A DNA stretch of 64,000 bases from Cyclospora cayetanensis (Eukaryota; Apicomplexa; Conoidasida; Eucoccidiorida; Eimeriidae): positions 1 through 64,000 of the forward strand of contig NW_020312087.1 of assembly GCF_002999335.1 (NCBI RefSeq), given 5' to 3'. Positions 47,252 to 58,410 of this stretch are shown here, one piece after another. The translations under genes were made by a program, and so were the position numbers. Numbering within the stretch: the first letter of the stretch is position 1; each line of letters begins with the position of its first letter. Under the pieces are notes generated by a model. That model saw only the letters and a program-made list of their open reading frames with translations, was not told where the DNA came from and searched no databases.

Positions 47252-49936
47252 TCACTCAGGGGCCCGCATAAAGTGATGGCCAGAGAGAAAGGGCGGAGGA
47301 CACTTTTCTCTCTGTTCAAAGGCGATCAGCACATCTCCCTCCTGAAACTCGAATGGACTGTCGAAAATGATGGCACCGTCGCGGCCTGAGGTAGAACACA
47401 TACGCATGTCATCTCTGAAGCCCGATACCGTTTTCTAAACAGCAAACATTAGATGATACAAGAAATTTGAGGAAGTGTACAACGTGACTAGCTGCACATT
47501 GACAGTAGAGAGTCGGTATCTTCTGCCCACAGGAATTGCAGAATGAAGGCGACGATAGCACATCGCCTGGCTTTCCGAAACATATTCGAGCAAAATGCAT
47601 ACGACATAAATACAAATACGGGGACACTAGACGGACTTCCTTTTGCAAGAGAAGTGGCGCTTTCTTTGCTCTTTTGCATCGACTTGACCTTTAGTCCTTC
47701 GACCAGTGTCTTTCCGTTCCGCACCTGAAAATTTAGGAACCCAAATATGGCACGAGGTTTCTCGAGTAATATGTACAGCTTAACCCAGATATGCAGTACT
47801 TTCTAGCGTATAGCAAGTGCAAACTCCGGTGCTACCCACATATCCATGGTAGCAATGCGAAAAGAAAATTAACAAGCTGAAAATTTGATGCAGGTGAGGC
47901 ATGCACCAACTCACACAGAGGCTATATTAGAGAGCGACGAACAAGCATATGAATCTTGGCATCCATTTATAAGAAGATACGCACATATTAAGACAATTGA
48001 AAACGATTCTTTTTCTATCGGCACCCAGCAGCCGCCGATATACCGTAGCATATTGTAGTACGCCCGTGCACACACGCGCTTAGTTAAGCTTACCAAAGAA
48101 TATGCGTGTTGCGTATTCGGAGTGCCCTGCTTGACTTCGAGGCCCACCACCGTCTGGAGGCCCCCTTTCCGCTTCTTAAGGACGTAGCTCCCTACTTGGG
48201 TAATCTGAGCCCTCGCCGATTGCACCATTTCAAATTTGGGGCCAAAGTGGAAATCATAAATAGACTCTAAGTCATCAAACAGCCTGTACACGATGTTCTG
48301 AGCCCTCAGGGGCACACCCGCCTCTTCAATTGCCTGCGAAAAAAAGAATTTTAACTATTCAGCGACTGACAAACGGACCCTTCATGTAGCAACAGAATGC
48401 ACAACAATGTCCGCGGTGGGACCGCTTGTGACTTTGCATGTTGCAAAGTAAACAGCTAAAATAGCAGCTGGTGCCAGTAAGCTAGCCATCCGGGTAGTGC
48501 CTGCGCATCAGATAGCTTTTCACCTGCGGCGACCCGTAATACGCCTATGTGGCCAGCAAGTGTACGTGTAGGCGCAAGCCTCACCTGTTGAACGTGGTCT
48601 AGAACTGAAACTCCAAAGGCCAGAATAACAGCCCCTGTCATCTGTGCGTATCGAACGTCTGAGGCGTTTACGGGGCCCACCCCAGATCTAACAACCCTCA
48701 AAGGCCGCCATTGTTGCAGAAGCGAGCTCCGCCTCGCTTGTTCCTCTTCGTGTGCACCTTCCTCTTCTGCATGCGCTCTCGACAATGCTGCTGTGAGAGC
48801 TTCCTCTACACGCGATGACTCGATTGCACTATTCTGCGTTTGAGAGTTCCTGCTTTCCATCCAGTCCACAATAGCCTCAAGGCTGCCCTGGTCTCCTGTC
48901 TTTAGGACCACCGCAACTTCTGGCAAGGTGCTGGCCCCAGCATGACGCAGCCCGTCGGGGGAAGACGCTGTCGTAACCTGCAGAAAGGCGCACGCCCGAA
49001 GCCGTTCGAGCCGCGAATGCTGATACTTCACCGGTCCAGCAAACGCTTCTGCAAGCATACTGCAGCAACCCATGACCGAGACAGCGAGACGAAGAGCCAA
49101 CCTGGGAGTCTGCTTCGAGCTTCTCGACACGCGACGGTGCTTGGAGCGCGCGAGCCTGCAGTCACCCCATGAGACACGCGGGATACGCATTCTGCGTACA
49201 AACCACGATGTCGGTCCTGAACAAAAGAGTCTGCTCTGCCCCAAACCACAAGAGTCCTTGGGCCTCACTCGAACAGACCCAGAAACTCTCATAATTCACC
49301 CGTCCCCGCAGCACCCCTTTGGCACACATGCTGCTGGTACGCCAGCACCAATAGCTGCCGCAGCTACCCCGTGAACCAAAGGCAGCGACAACAGGCCTTG
49401 TCTACCTGTTGAGCCCTTTGCGCCATGGCCGCAAGCTTGGCAGCCTGCTGTTGGTTTTTCGCCTGCACGACGAGCTGGCCCGCAGACGCCTCCATATCAC
49501 CCAGGCCCCCAATCTCCACGGCTTCATTCATTCCGGCGCACTTGACCTGTTTAGGCCCCTCCGTGGGGCCCCCTGCTGAACCCACGTACATTTTCTTGAT
49601 GCGCCCGTAGTGGGGCCCCACAGCAACCCAGGCCCCTTCCCTCAGGAAGCCGGACCGCACGATAACGTGCAGCAGACGGCCTCTGTGAGGGTCTACTCTG
49701 CTTTCCAGAACAAGGCCGCGCGCTGCAGCGACGGGAGCTCCCGTAAGCGGAGGAGGCGGAACCACCAGGTGAGGCATTCCCTCGGCTAGGAGAGCTATTG
49801 CTGCCTCGAGATCGGCAAGGCCCTCCCCGGTCTTTGCGCTAACGGGAATGAACTGCACACAGCGCAGCAACGCACCGACTTCGACGTCCGTTCGTCCCCT
49901 AGCTCCCTCCCGTCTCTGCTCTCGTGCAGAGTGTGG

Positions 49937-49967
<31 letters not shown>

Positions 49968-51093
49968 TCCTAGCGGCCCCCGTAGCAGCCCGTGAAAACA
50001 ACCCCCGAACTGCAGCTCCTAGACGTGAGTTTTCTTTCCGTAGAGACGCTAACCGGCACACTGCCACCATCTTCGTCGCTAACGACCCCAAGAGCGGCCA
50101 GGTCTTTCTTCACTCTGCAGAAGCAGCAAATACCATACAGGCAATGCAGCCACACGAATGGGGTGTGCCTGCACAGAGGTGTATGCCCTGACGCCTGCTG
50201 TGGCCTCCTCGCTTCCAACGTAACGCCAGCGTCTCCCCGCAATCCCCTCGAAGTCTCTGTGTTGCTTCTCCTTCACCGCCCCTGCAGAACCCAGAGCTTT
50301 TCTGGCCCGCCTCCGCACAGCTACGGTTTGCACCAGCAGCGCAAGTCTGCAAGCGGCAGCTCCGCTTGCGGCAGTAGGAGCAGCGAGAAACCTCTCGGCC
50401 GAAGCCATGAGGGGTCGCGGAGATGAGGAAGGCCAGGACGGCCTTAAAAAAGAGGACTGAACAGCTTCCCATTAAACCTCATGAACGGACAGATAGAGTG
50501 TGAAAAAGCGACACCCTTCCGGGGAGATAGAGTGTGAAACAGAGTTTGCGTGCAAGTCAGGGCGTAATGCGTTTCGCGCAGCACGCAAACAGCGTTGCCA
50601 GCACGAAATAACTCAAGAAAAAAACCGCGTCTGCCGAGATTCAAATTTCAAAGGCTTACCGATCCACACTGGCTCCAGATCTATCCATCTTTGTTACAGC
50701 GACCACGGTCTGAATGTTCTTCTCGGCAAGCAAGCGCACGCATTCTGCCGTCTGCGGCTTGACCCCTTCATCTCCTGCCACCACTAAAATCGCCAAGTCG
50801 GTGGCTGCGGCTCCCCGACGGCGCATTGAGGCGAAAGCCGCGTGCCCCGGGGTGTCTACGCAGGTGACTAGCTGCTGCAAGCCATGCCCCTGCTGCTGAC
50901 TGGCGTGTGTTCGTAGAGAAGAGAGGCGGAAGCTGCTGCTGCTGACGGCCTGAGTTATTCCACCCGCTTCGGTAGCTGCCACGCTCGACCTGCGTATGAT
51001 GAGCCACGCAAGGCAGACACGGATGCATGCGTAAAAAACAAAACACACGCACACGCAGGAGGCGGCACGATAGTGGAGGGAACACCATACGTA

Positions 51094-51163
<70 letters not shown>

Positions 51164-54100
51164 GCATTTAAAAAAACTTCACTTTAAATAAAAACTTCAC
51201 AATACATCACCCACGCGGAAGCGAGGTCTCTCTCGATTACATGCGCATGCACTGGAAAAGCTCGAGGCCGAGACGTCAGAATGCGAACTCGCCCCCAGTG
51301 CAAAGCGCCAGCACTAATGACGCCCCTTGATTTCTCCCTTTGTGAAGGAACAGCTCGCCTCGGCAAGGTTCGACAGCCACCCCATCAGACGCATGCCGCA
51401 GCCATGCTTTTTTATGCGAGAAAAAGCCGGCAGAAACGCGAGCCAAGACCAAGGAAAGCCACCATTAGCAGTGCTCTCAAAGCTGCGGGAGGGACGGAGA
51501 AGGGAAGGGAAGGAAGAGGGCCCTTACCTCCGAAGGGCATCCAGCAGAGAAGTTTTCCCATGATCGACGTGGCCTAGTACGGCAATTACGGGGGGAGCTC
51601 GCAGCTGCTGCTGCTGCTGCTGCCGTGCAGCGCCGCTGCCTGCCCTGCTGCTTAGCCGCAACAGCTGCAGACACCCCAATTCATCGCTAAGAAACTCAGC
51701 CTCCTCCTCCGTCATCGTGGAGCCTAGGGAAACTGCAGGAGCTCCCGGGAGGCCCTCTAACAGCGCCTTCGCCAGTTCAAGCACTCGTTCCTCGGGTTGT
51801 CGCAAATGCTGCGCCAGAGATGCAACGGTGATGTGAGCCGCATCCAGTGCATTGCTTTCATCGCCAAGAGCACCTGGGGAGACACCCCCCCCTGTCCAAT
51901 CCGCAGCAGCAGCCCGTGAAGGGAGCCCCAACGGGGCCGATTGCAGAGGCGTGCGGATAGCTGCCGCCGCTTCTAGCGAGGCGACGCGCTGGTGTTGCTG
52001 TTTCTGCTGTTGCTGTCGCTGCTGCTGTATCTGCTGCTGCTGCTCTTGTAACCGCTGCTGCTGCTGCGCAAAGTCGAGCAGCAACTGCTGCCTGTGTGCT
52101 GCAGCCTTCTCAGTGAGTGCCTTCAGATACGCCTCTGCATCTACGCCCTCCGCGCTTGCTGCTGCCTCTCCCTCCTCTGCAGTTGCCTTTGCGTCTGGAG
52201 CAGCCGCTGCCGATCCTGGCTCTTGTCGTATCTGCTGCCGCTGCTCTTGTTGTATCTGCTGCCGCTGCTCTTGTTGTATCTGCTGCCGCTGCTCTTGTAT
52301 CTGGATACGCACTGCTGCAGCGTCATCCGCGAGAAGCGCAGTAAGGCTCTGAATGCGAGGGAGTGCCACGCCGTCCTTCAAAAAGCTCTCCTCTGCAGCG
52401 CGCTGTAGCAATTCGGTCAAGGCAGCAGCAATGTGATGCTGCTGTTGCAGCGACTCCTGTTGTTGTTGCTGCTGCTGCTCGTCTTGCTGCAAAGGATTTA
52501 ATGCTTCTGAACGCGTCAGCTGCTGCTGCAGCGCGAGCCACTCCCTCAGGGCAAAGAGGCAAGGCGTCGCGATCCTCCTAGACACGAGTGTCGGCTGAGG
52601 GATAGACCCCCTCCCGTTCCTGCTTCCCAAACACTTCGCTGCTCGCAGCCGAAAAGCTCCAAGGGGCCCCCCCATGTCAAGACCTACGCGTGTGCATGCC
52701 CAGCGAATCCACGAGAGGTGACTCACCAACTCTACGCCCAACTCCTTGGTAAGCCTTCCTCCTGTATCTGATGCTGCTGCTGCACCTGATGCTGCACCTG
52801 ATGCTGCACCTGATGCTGCACCTGCTGCTGATGCTACGGAAGCTGCAGCGCCGGAGGCTCCCTGCAGCACGCTGGCCTCAAGAGCCTCAAGAGCCGACTG
52901 CAGCACTTCTGCGAGGCTTTGCGGCTGCTGTGGCGAGTCAGGAGTTGCTGCTGGTTGCGTCTTTTCCTCAGGAAGACTGCTGTTAGCACCTCCGAGAGAG
53001 GCCACGCCAAGAGCATCGTAACGCCGTACGGCACGAGCAATCTCTTCAATCCTGTCCTCCTGCTGCTGCTGCTGCTGCCGATGATTTTGTTCGATTTTTT
53101 TTTCTGGCACCTTCTTTCTTCTTGCGGCCGGGCCCACTGCCCCGGGGTGTACAGACAGCCCCCCTGCGGCTTTAGCCGCCGCTTGCTGCTGCAGCATCTG
53201 CAGCAGCGCTGCCCTTACGGATGGCTGCTGCTGAGGCAAAGGCTGAGACAAAGAGTCTTCCGACAACCCTACCACGCCGCCCACAGACGGATCTTGCTGC
53301 TGCTGGCGCTCGTGCAGCTGCTGCACGGCCTGCTGCAGCCTCATGCGGCATTCTGCAGCCTCGCCATAGGCCCCTGCATGCACTTGCTGCAGAGACGTCG
53401 TCGTCGTCACCGCTTTGCCGCCGTCTGGAAGTCTGTTCATCGCAGCAGACGCCGGCTGCTGCTCGCCAGGCTCAAGCCGCACAAGAAACTTCGCAGCGCC
53501 ATCAGCAGCATCGCTGCCTACGGCAAAAGAGGCAGGCTGTCGCAGATGAACACTTTTCTGGAAAGTGGTCTTAGAGCTGCATGCTAGCCTGCTGCTGTAC
53601 ACTCTAGACGCCGTTGCAGCTGCTGCAGCGGCTGTCACTGAGGGCAGGCAGTCTCGCAGCAGCTGCAAGGAAGCCTCAGGCGGTCTCAGCAGCGCCTCAG
53701 CTGCTTGCGAATCGGAGCCAACACTAGGCCTTGATCGGCTATCATTTCTACACTGCCGCGGCGTCTCTTCCGCTGGAGAAAAGACACCTGGGGAAGCGGC
53801 TTCAGCTGAGGATGCCATCTTGATATTTGCTGCTGCAGCTCCTGAGATGTCTTCTGCTGCCTCCGCTTTCAGTCCCTCCGACACGTCAGAAGTTGCTGCT
53901 GTTGCAGGAGTTGCTGCTGTTGCAGGAGTTGCTGCTGTTGCAGGAGTTGCTGCTGCAGAAATTGTGGCTGTCGCTCCTGGAGTTGCTGGTGCTGCAGGCG
54001 GTGCCTTGGTTTCTAGAGCAGGCTTCTCCGAAGGTTCTTCCGTGAGGCTGCTCTCAGAAGAGGCCCTCTGCCCATTGGCGTCTTCTTCTGTGGTAGGAAA

Positions 54101-54349
54101 CAGCCGTCGCAACAGACGAGAGAGAGAAGAAAAGCACCGGCAAGTCGCCGAGGATGCACAAAGGAACCCGCTCCCCACAGCCGACGGCGCGACAAGCTCC
54201 TGACACTGCTGCCTCTTTCCCCGTATCACGGGGGCAGCAGCGGCTGCGCGTGCTGTTGCTGCCGAAGGAAGCAACAAGGCCCTCTGGCACGACACCGGCA
54301 GAAAGCAGCCAAACCTGCCCCTCTGCAGGGGCACTAGTGCCTTCTGCAT
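47252..54349 (-). CDS. Organellar translation initiation factor IF-2, eight exons
   Basis: Exons (minus strand): 54349-51528, 50989-50660, 50114-50054, 49852-49406, 48977-48585, 48333-48094, 47724-47689, 47434-47252; 1503 residues, phases consistent. IF-2 is the GTPase that places initiator tRNA on bacterial-type ribosomes. Motifs: G1 GHVDHGKT near the end of exon 1; G2 GGITQ (950-954); G3 DTPGH (986-990); G4 TKMD (1040-1043, usual NKxD); G5 SAKTG (1076-1080). Domain II/III marks follow: RGLVLESRVDPHRGRL, VGPHYGRIKKMYV, VVLKTGDQGSLEAI, and the closing RNGKTLVEGLK, FRDDM, SGRDGAI with FEFQEGDVLIAFE. The first 900 residues are low complexity with long Gln/Ala runs. The frame is open up to 54724; I prefer ATG 54349, whose product starts with a basic, Ser/Ala-rich leader. 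Mitochondrion or apicoplast cannot be decided. Exon 7 is only 36 bases with an unusual GTCAAG donor, and exon 3 ends at a GTTAGC donor. Confidence 0.87.
49937..49964. repeat. (CTGC)7 microsatellite
   Basis: Seven perfect tetranucleotide units in the intron between exons 3 and 4 of the IF-2 gene. Confidence 0.95.
51095..51162. repeat. (AC)34 microsatellite
   Basis: A perfect run of 34 AC units in the first intron of the IF-2 gene. It creates spurious Cys-Val frames on the minus strand, which are not genes. Confidence 0.97.
52220..52302 (-). repeat. Short in-frame tandem repeat coding QIQQEQRQ units in IF-2
   Basis: Within the first exon of IF-2 a unit of about 24 bases encoding roughly QQIQQEQR is repeated about three to four times. 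It expands the low-complexity N-terminal extension and sits among CAG tracts. Confidence 0.8.
53883..53962 (-). repeat. In-frame tandem repeat coding ATPAT units in IF-2
   Basis: Blocks containing GTTGCTGCTGTTGCAGGA are repeated three times in a row on the plus strand; on the coding strand they give repeated TPATAA. A similar tandem (GATGCTGCACCT, coding Gly/Ala/Ser) lies at about 52770-52830. Both are in frame and need not disrupt the protein. Confidence 0.8.
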
Positions 54350-55925
54350 CCTTCTGAAAAGCTCCTGAGCGAGAGGCTTCTGTGAGACTACGCGGATGCC
54401 TTTTTGGGGTGTACACGCAGCAGGAGGCCCCTTGGCCGTTCCCCCGCTGGAGATGATGGAGATCCTCCCATTCCTCGCTTGCGTTAGAGGGCTGCTGATA
54501 TGCGTTTTGACTCTTGCATTGAGAAACAAATACGCTTTGTTTTGTTTAGAACCATGCTTGCGAATGCCGCAATCTAAAAAAAGCCTTTCTTCCGCCAAGA
54601 CCAAGGGGCTGCATGTGTAGCCGGTAGGGGGGGCTCTGCCGAAGGCGTCTGAAGCAATGAAATGCTCCGAATGACACCACGTGTTTTTCGTATTTCGCAA
54701 AGCCCTAGTGCCGTGTATTTCCACAGAGCATCCCTGGTAGGGTTCGTGGCTAACGCCTGCGCTTCAGGGATTTCGTAAGGATTATGGGCAAGGAAGGCGG
54801 GGGGAAAAGTGTGGCTGGATTCCTGCAAGGATTCAAAGTATTCCCGGCCGAAGGCTCGTGTGCTAGCGGGATGGCGCTACAGCACTTTTCCCAAAGACAG
54901 CTCGCGGGTGCAGTAACAAGGATAGGAAGTGAACTTAAACTGCGTCTACCCGTAGGTGGCCTTGTGCACCACTGCACGCGGCGCGCAGGTAGAGAGGAAA
55001 TGCCTAGCTGGCGAGCCGCTACAGGACGTTGAAGCTGTGTGGCAAAGGAGGCCAGAGAACTACGGAGGGCTCCCTAAGCGTTTTAGTCTCCACCACCTCC
55101 AGGGTGCCACCCCCGACACTCGTATTCCGCTGGCTGTGCACGACTAGAGCAGCACTGACCAGGACTGTAGCAAAATACTAAACTGTTTCCAAGAAACACA
55201 CAGCTAGACAGGGCCTGCCCGACGACGGGCAGCTTATTAAAATTTACATGCAGTGAAAGCGTTTGCCCTGGGAAACGGCGCTGCTCTCCCGACCGAAGGA
55301 GCTGCGAAGGCCTGCTCGCTCACCTAGATGCCTCTGCCATGTTAACGCATAATAAGAAGCACCAGCGAGCAAGGCGCGTGCGATTCTGGGGGTTCTGGGA
55401 ATCTGTACTATCGAAGGTATGAGGACGCACACCGGAGCAACATGCTGTGCTGGACAAAAATTCGCCCTCCTGTAGCTCTAGGCATTTTTCAGGTTACAGC
55501 GAAAGAGAGCAGCACATCGCAACGCCTACTCAAGGCCATGCCCCCTCCCCCAACTCGGGGTGAGTAGTTCTCTGCCTTCGCGCGTCTACAACCGTAGATC
55601 CAGGTAGACACACACACACACACATGCAGGAGGGGCACGCGCGTAAAAGCACGCGCAGCATCCCGGCAGCAGAAGAAATACAGCAGCCTCGACTCACCGG
55701 CTGCCGTTTCCGAATGTGACTCACTTCGGAAGGACTGCCTGCCGTCTCTCGACGGCCTGAACACCATCACTGAGCTGTTATTTTTGTGATGGCTTCGTCT
55801 ACGGCGCTGAGGCGGTTGCGGCGCTTGACAGCGAAGGCCACGAGCACCACAGACAAAAAGACCTAAGGCACGACGCAAAGCCCCACAAAGATCTCCCCAA
55901 CGCATGCACCGCAGACGCACGCGTT
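54350..55925. other. IF-2 upstream region and 3' flank of the TAPT1-family gene
   Basis: The two genes lie head to tail on the minus strand. The IF-2 frame stays open to 54724 but without a good targeting N-terminus. A minus-strand frame at 55489-55920 is polar and Arg-rich and lies just past the TAPT1 stop, so it is more likely 3' untranslated sequence. A short (CA)n tract occurs at about 55608-55624. Confidence 0.45.
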
Positions 55926-58372
55926 TTAGACCTTCGAGGCCGCTGCGGAGGAGGCAGTGCTCGTGAAACTCAAAAAAGGAGTCTTCGCGAGAATTGGGGT
56001 GGCTGGGTTGCGCGACATGTCCACCAGCGCAAAGCCACCTCCCACAGGTACTACAGAAACTGCTGCCCCCGCTGCAAGGGTAAAAGAGGTCTAGAATAAC
56101 AGGGGGGCGGGGATAAACTAGCTAAGAAAGGCACAGACTACAGGAAAAAGGCCACCGCTTTCGCACGTGGATAACTGCGCAGCCTGAGGGAGGTTCGCAG
56201 GGGAAGGGCAGGGAGGAGAAACCGCCATTCCTACAAGGCAACAGGAGGAACAGCACCTCCCCCAAGGCGCTGATTTACACTCCTCAAGCGCACAACCAGG
56301 CAGGAGGCACCTGCCCATTTATGTAGAGCCTTACCTTGAGCAACAACAGGCAAAGCCACACCACCAACGCGCACAGAAGAGCTGGACCTGACTGCCAGCT
56401 CACCCTACGGAAACACGACAGCAGTAGCAGCAGCAGCTGTCTTTGCCACACAGCTCTTTACGGCAGGCGAAGCCCTCCCGAACTCGTTGCCGAAAAAAAA
56501 GCAGCCAACAGAGAACGCTCAAAGAGCAGCAAAGACACCCCACCACCCCACCCCGCGCGCTGCCCTCACCACCTCTTGCGCATTGCCACTTACTTGGGCA
56601 GCACGCAACTGATGAGGGTCACTATAGGAATAGACATGAAGCCGATCCGCCTGCAGACGAGAGGGCAAAAGCAAGACCAGCAACACAGCCAGCTGCTCGT
56701 GAAGGCAAAACACAGCAACAGGACTATGACCAGCACCAACAGCAATCCTGACAGCTCCATGAACGGCTGCAGCTTCTTCCCTCCCCCCTCCTCCCCGTAA
56801 TACAGTGCCTCAGGTAGAGCGCCAGGCTCCAGAGTCGACTCAGCACCCAAGCCTACCGCGTGGGTATGTGGGAAAAGGCGTAGCAACCCCAACAAGGAAC
56901 GGTGTAGGCAAACGTAGATATCAGCGTGGCAGATGCGGGAACTCGCGCCAGCAAGACATCCGCTATCAACACCTGCACATTGCAGAGAGAGAGAGAGAGA
57001 GAGACACCCCAAACCGTAGTATGGCCCCACAACGCCATCATCCGTCAATCTCCGGCAAAAAAAAAACCCGCACAGTCAACAGAAAGCAGCCGCAAGAAGC
57101 ACAAGCAAGCCAACCGGCGAGCTAAACACACTGCACTGCAGCAAACACCTCATGTGCGCTAAGGGATGCTGCGTCATCCACAGTGCGGCCTCATGAGGTC
57201 TGCTTACATTTTGGTACTGAGCGAAAGCCTCCACAGGAATCTTGTTGAACTTCACAAGAAAAATATATTTAAGCCAATCGACGCACATCTCCAGCAAGAA
57301 GACGCCACACTGCAGCAGCAGCAGAAGCAACAAAGAGAGCACACCCCACTCCAACCGCATTACACCAAGTGCCAACAACAAAGAGTCTGAACAACAAAGC
57401 ACAGAAAAACAACCACCTCCAACAAAAAGCCTCCAGCAGCAGCCGCATCTCTCTACCAGCCAACTGTAGACACCCGCTGGTGAGACCGTCTTTGCAGACG
57501 CGGCGGTAGCAACTTTGAGGGAGACGATAAAGGCATCGCAGCAGAGGTGGAAGCGCTCTACTGTATCAGCCGCTACAACGGTATACAGCTGCACGGGAGT
57601 GTATTTCTTGAAGACGGATGACTTGATCTCCCCAAAATTGTTGGTAACCAGCATCAGGAACATTGCAGACTGCAACAGGCGCACGAATACCAGATAAAAA
57701 TCACCGAACATTCCCGTAATGTTTTTGCAAGGCATGCATCCCCGCACGTCTGGCCACAACACAACAGCAGCCAGGCGGGAGGGAGCGGCGCATATTTTCT
57801 CCGCCCTTCCCCTTCCTTCGCCCCCCTCTCCCCCCATACCCACATACACACAAACTTATCACTTATATTCGCAGACACGGTCGACAGCACGGCAAATGCA
57901 ATCCGTCAAGTGCATCCTATCTGCGTGAAGGCGCTATGACAGCAAACAAATAACGGAGGCAGCGCGGCTGCAGCGGTTGCCTCACTTCTGAGGAGTTGAT
58001 CGCAATGTTCAAGCTGAGGACCCGGATGAGATGCATGAAGGAGTGTACAATGACGTATAGAATAACGCCACAGTACAGTAAAAACAGCCTCAACCAAGGC
58101 CAGACTGCAGCCAAGGTGCCATCAGCACCGCCCTCGAAGGCCCCTCCGGGTGCCATACTGCCGCTTTCCTCATCAGAAGCAGCGGCTTTTTCACTCCTGC
58201 TGCTTCTACTGCTGCTCGCTGAAGGAGTGCTGCCCTCTCTCTCTGGCCGCCTCTGAGGCTTTGAGGGAGTACAGCGCAACAATGTGCTGCCGGGTGCTGC
58301 TGCTACTGAAAACAGTCCTTGAACAGCTTTCCAAGATCGCCCCGCTAGTCCCATACGCCAATGCGGCATGCA

Positions 58373-58410
<38 letters not shown>

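Noticed and set aside
49937..51162. Short repeats considered as a CRISPR-like array
   Set aside because: They are simple microsatellites in introns of a eukaryotic gene, without spacers.
50656..51167. Minus-strand frames starting with long Cys-Val runs, joined to the IF-2 G-domain exon
   Set aside because: The Cys-Val runs are translation of the intronic (AC)34 tract. The real exon starts at 50989 after a clear CGCAG acceptor.
52094..54203. Plus-strand frames of 100-220 codons with Ala/Leu runs
   Set aside because: Antisense of the IF-2 low-complexity exon, with no domain of their own.
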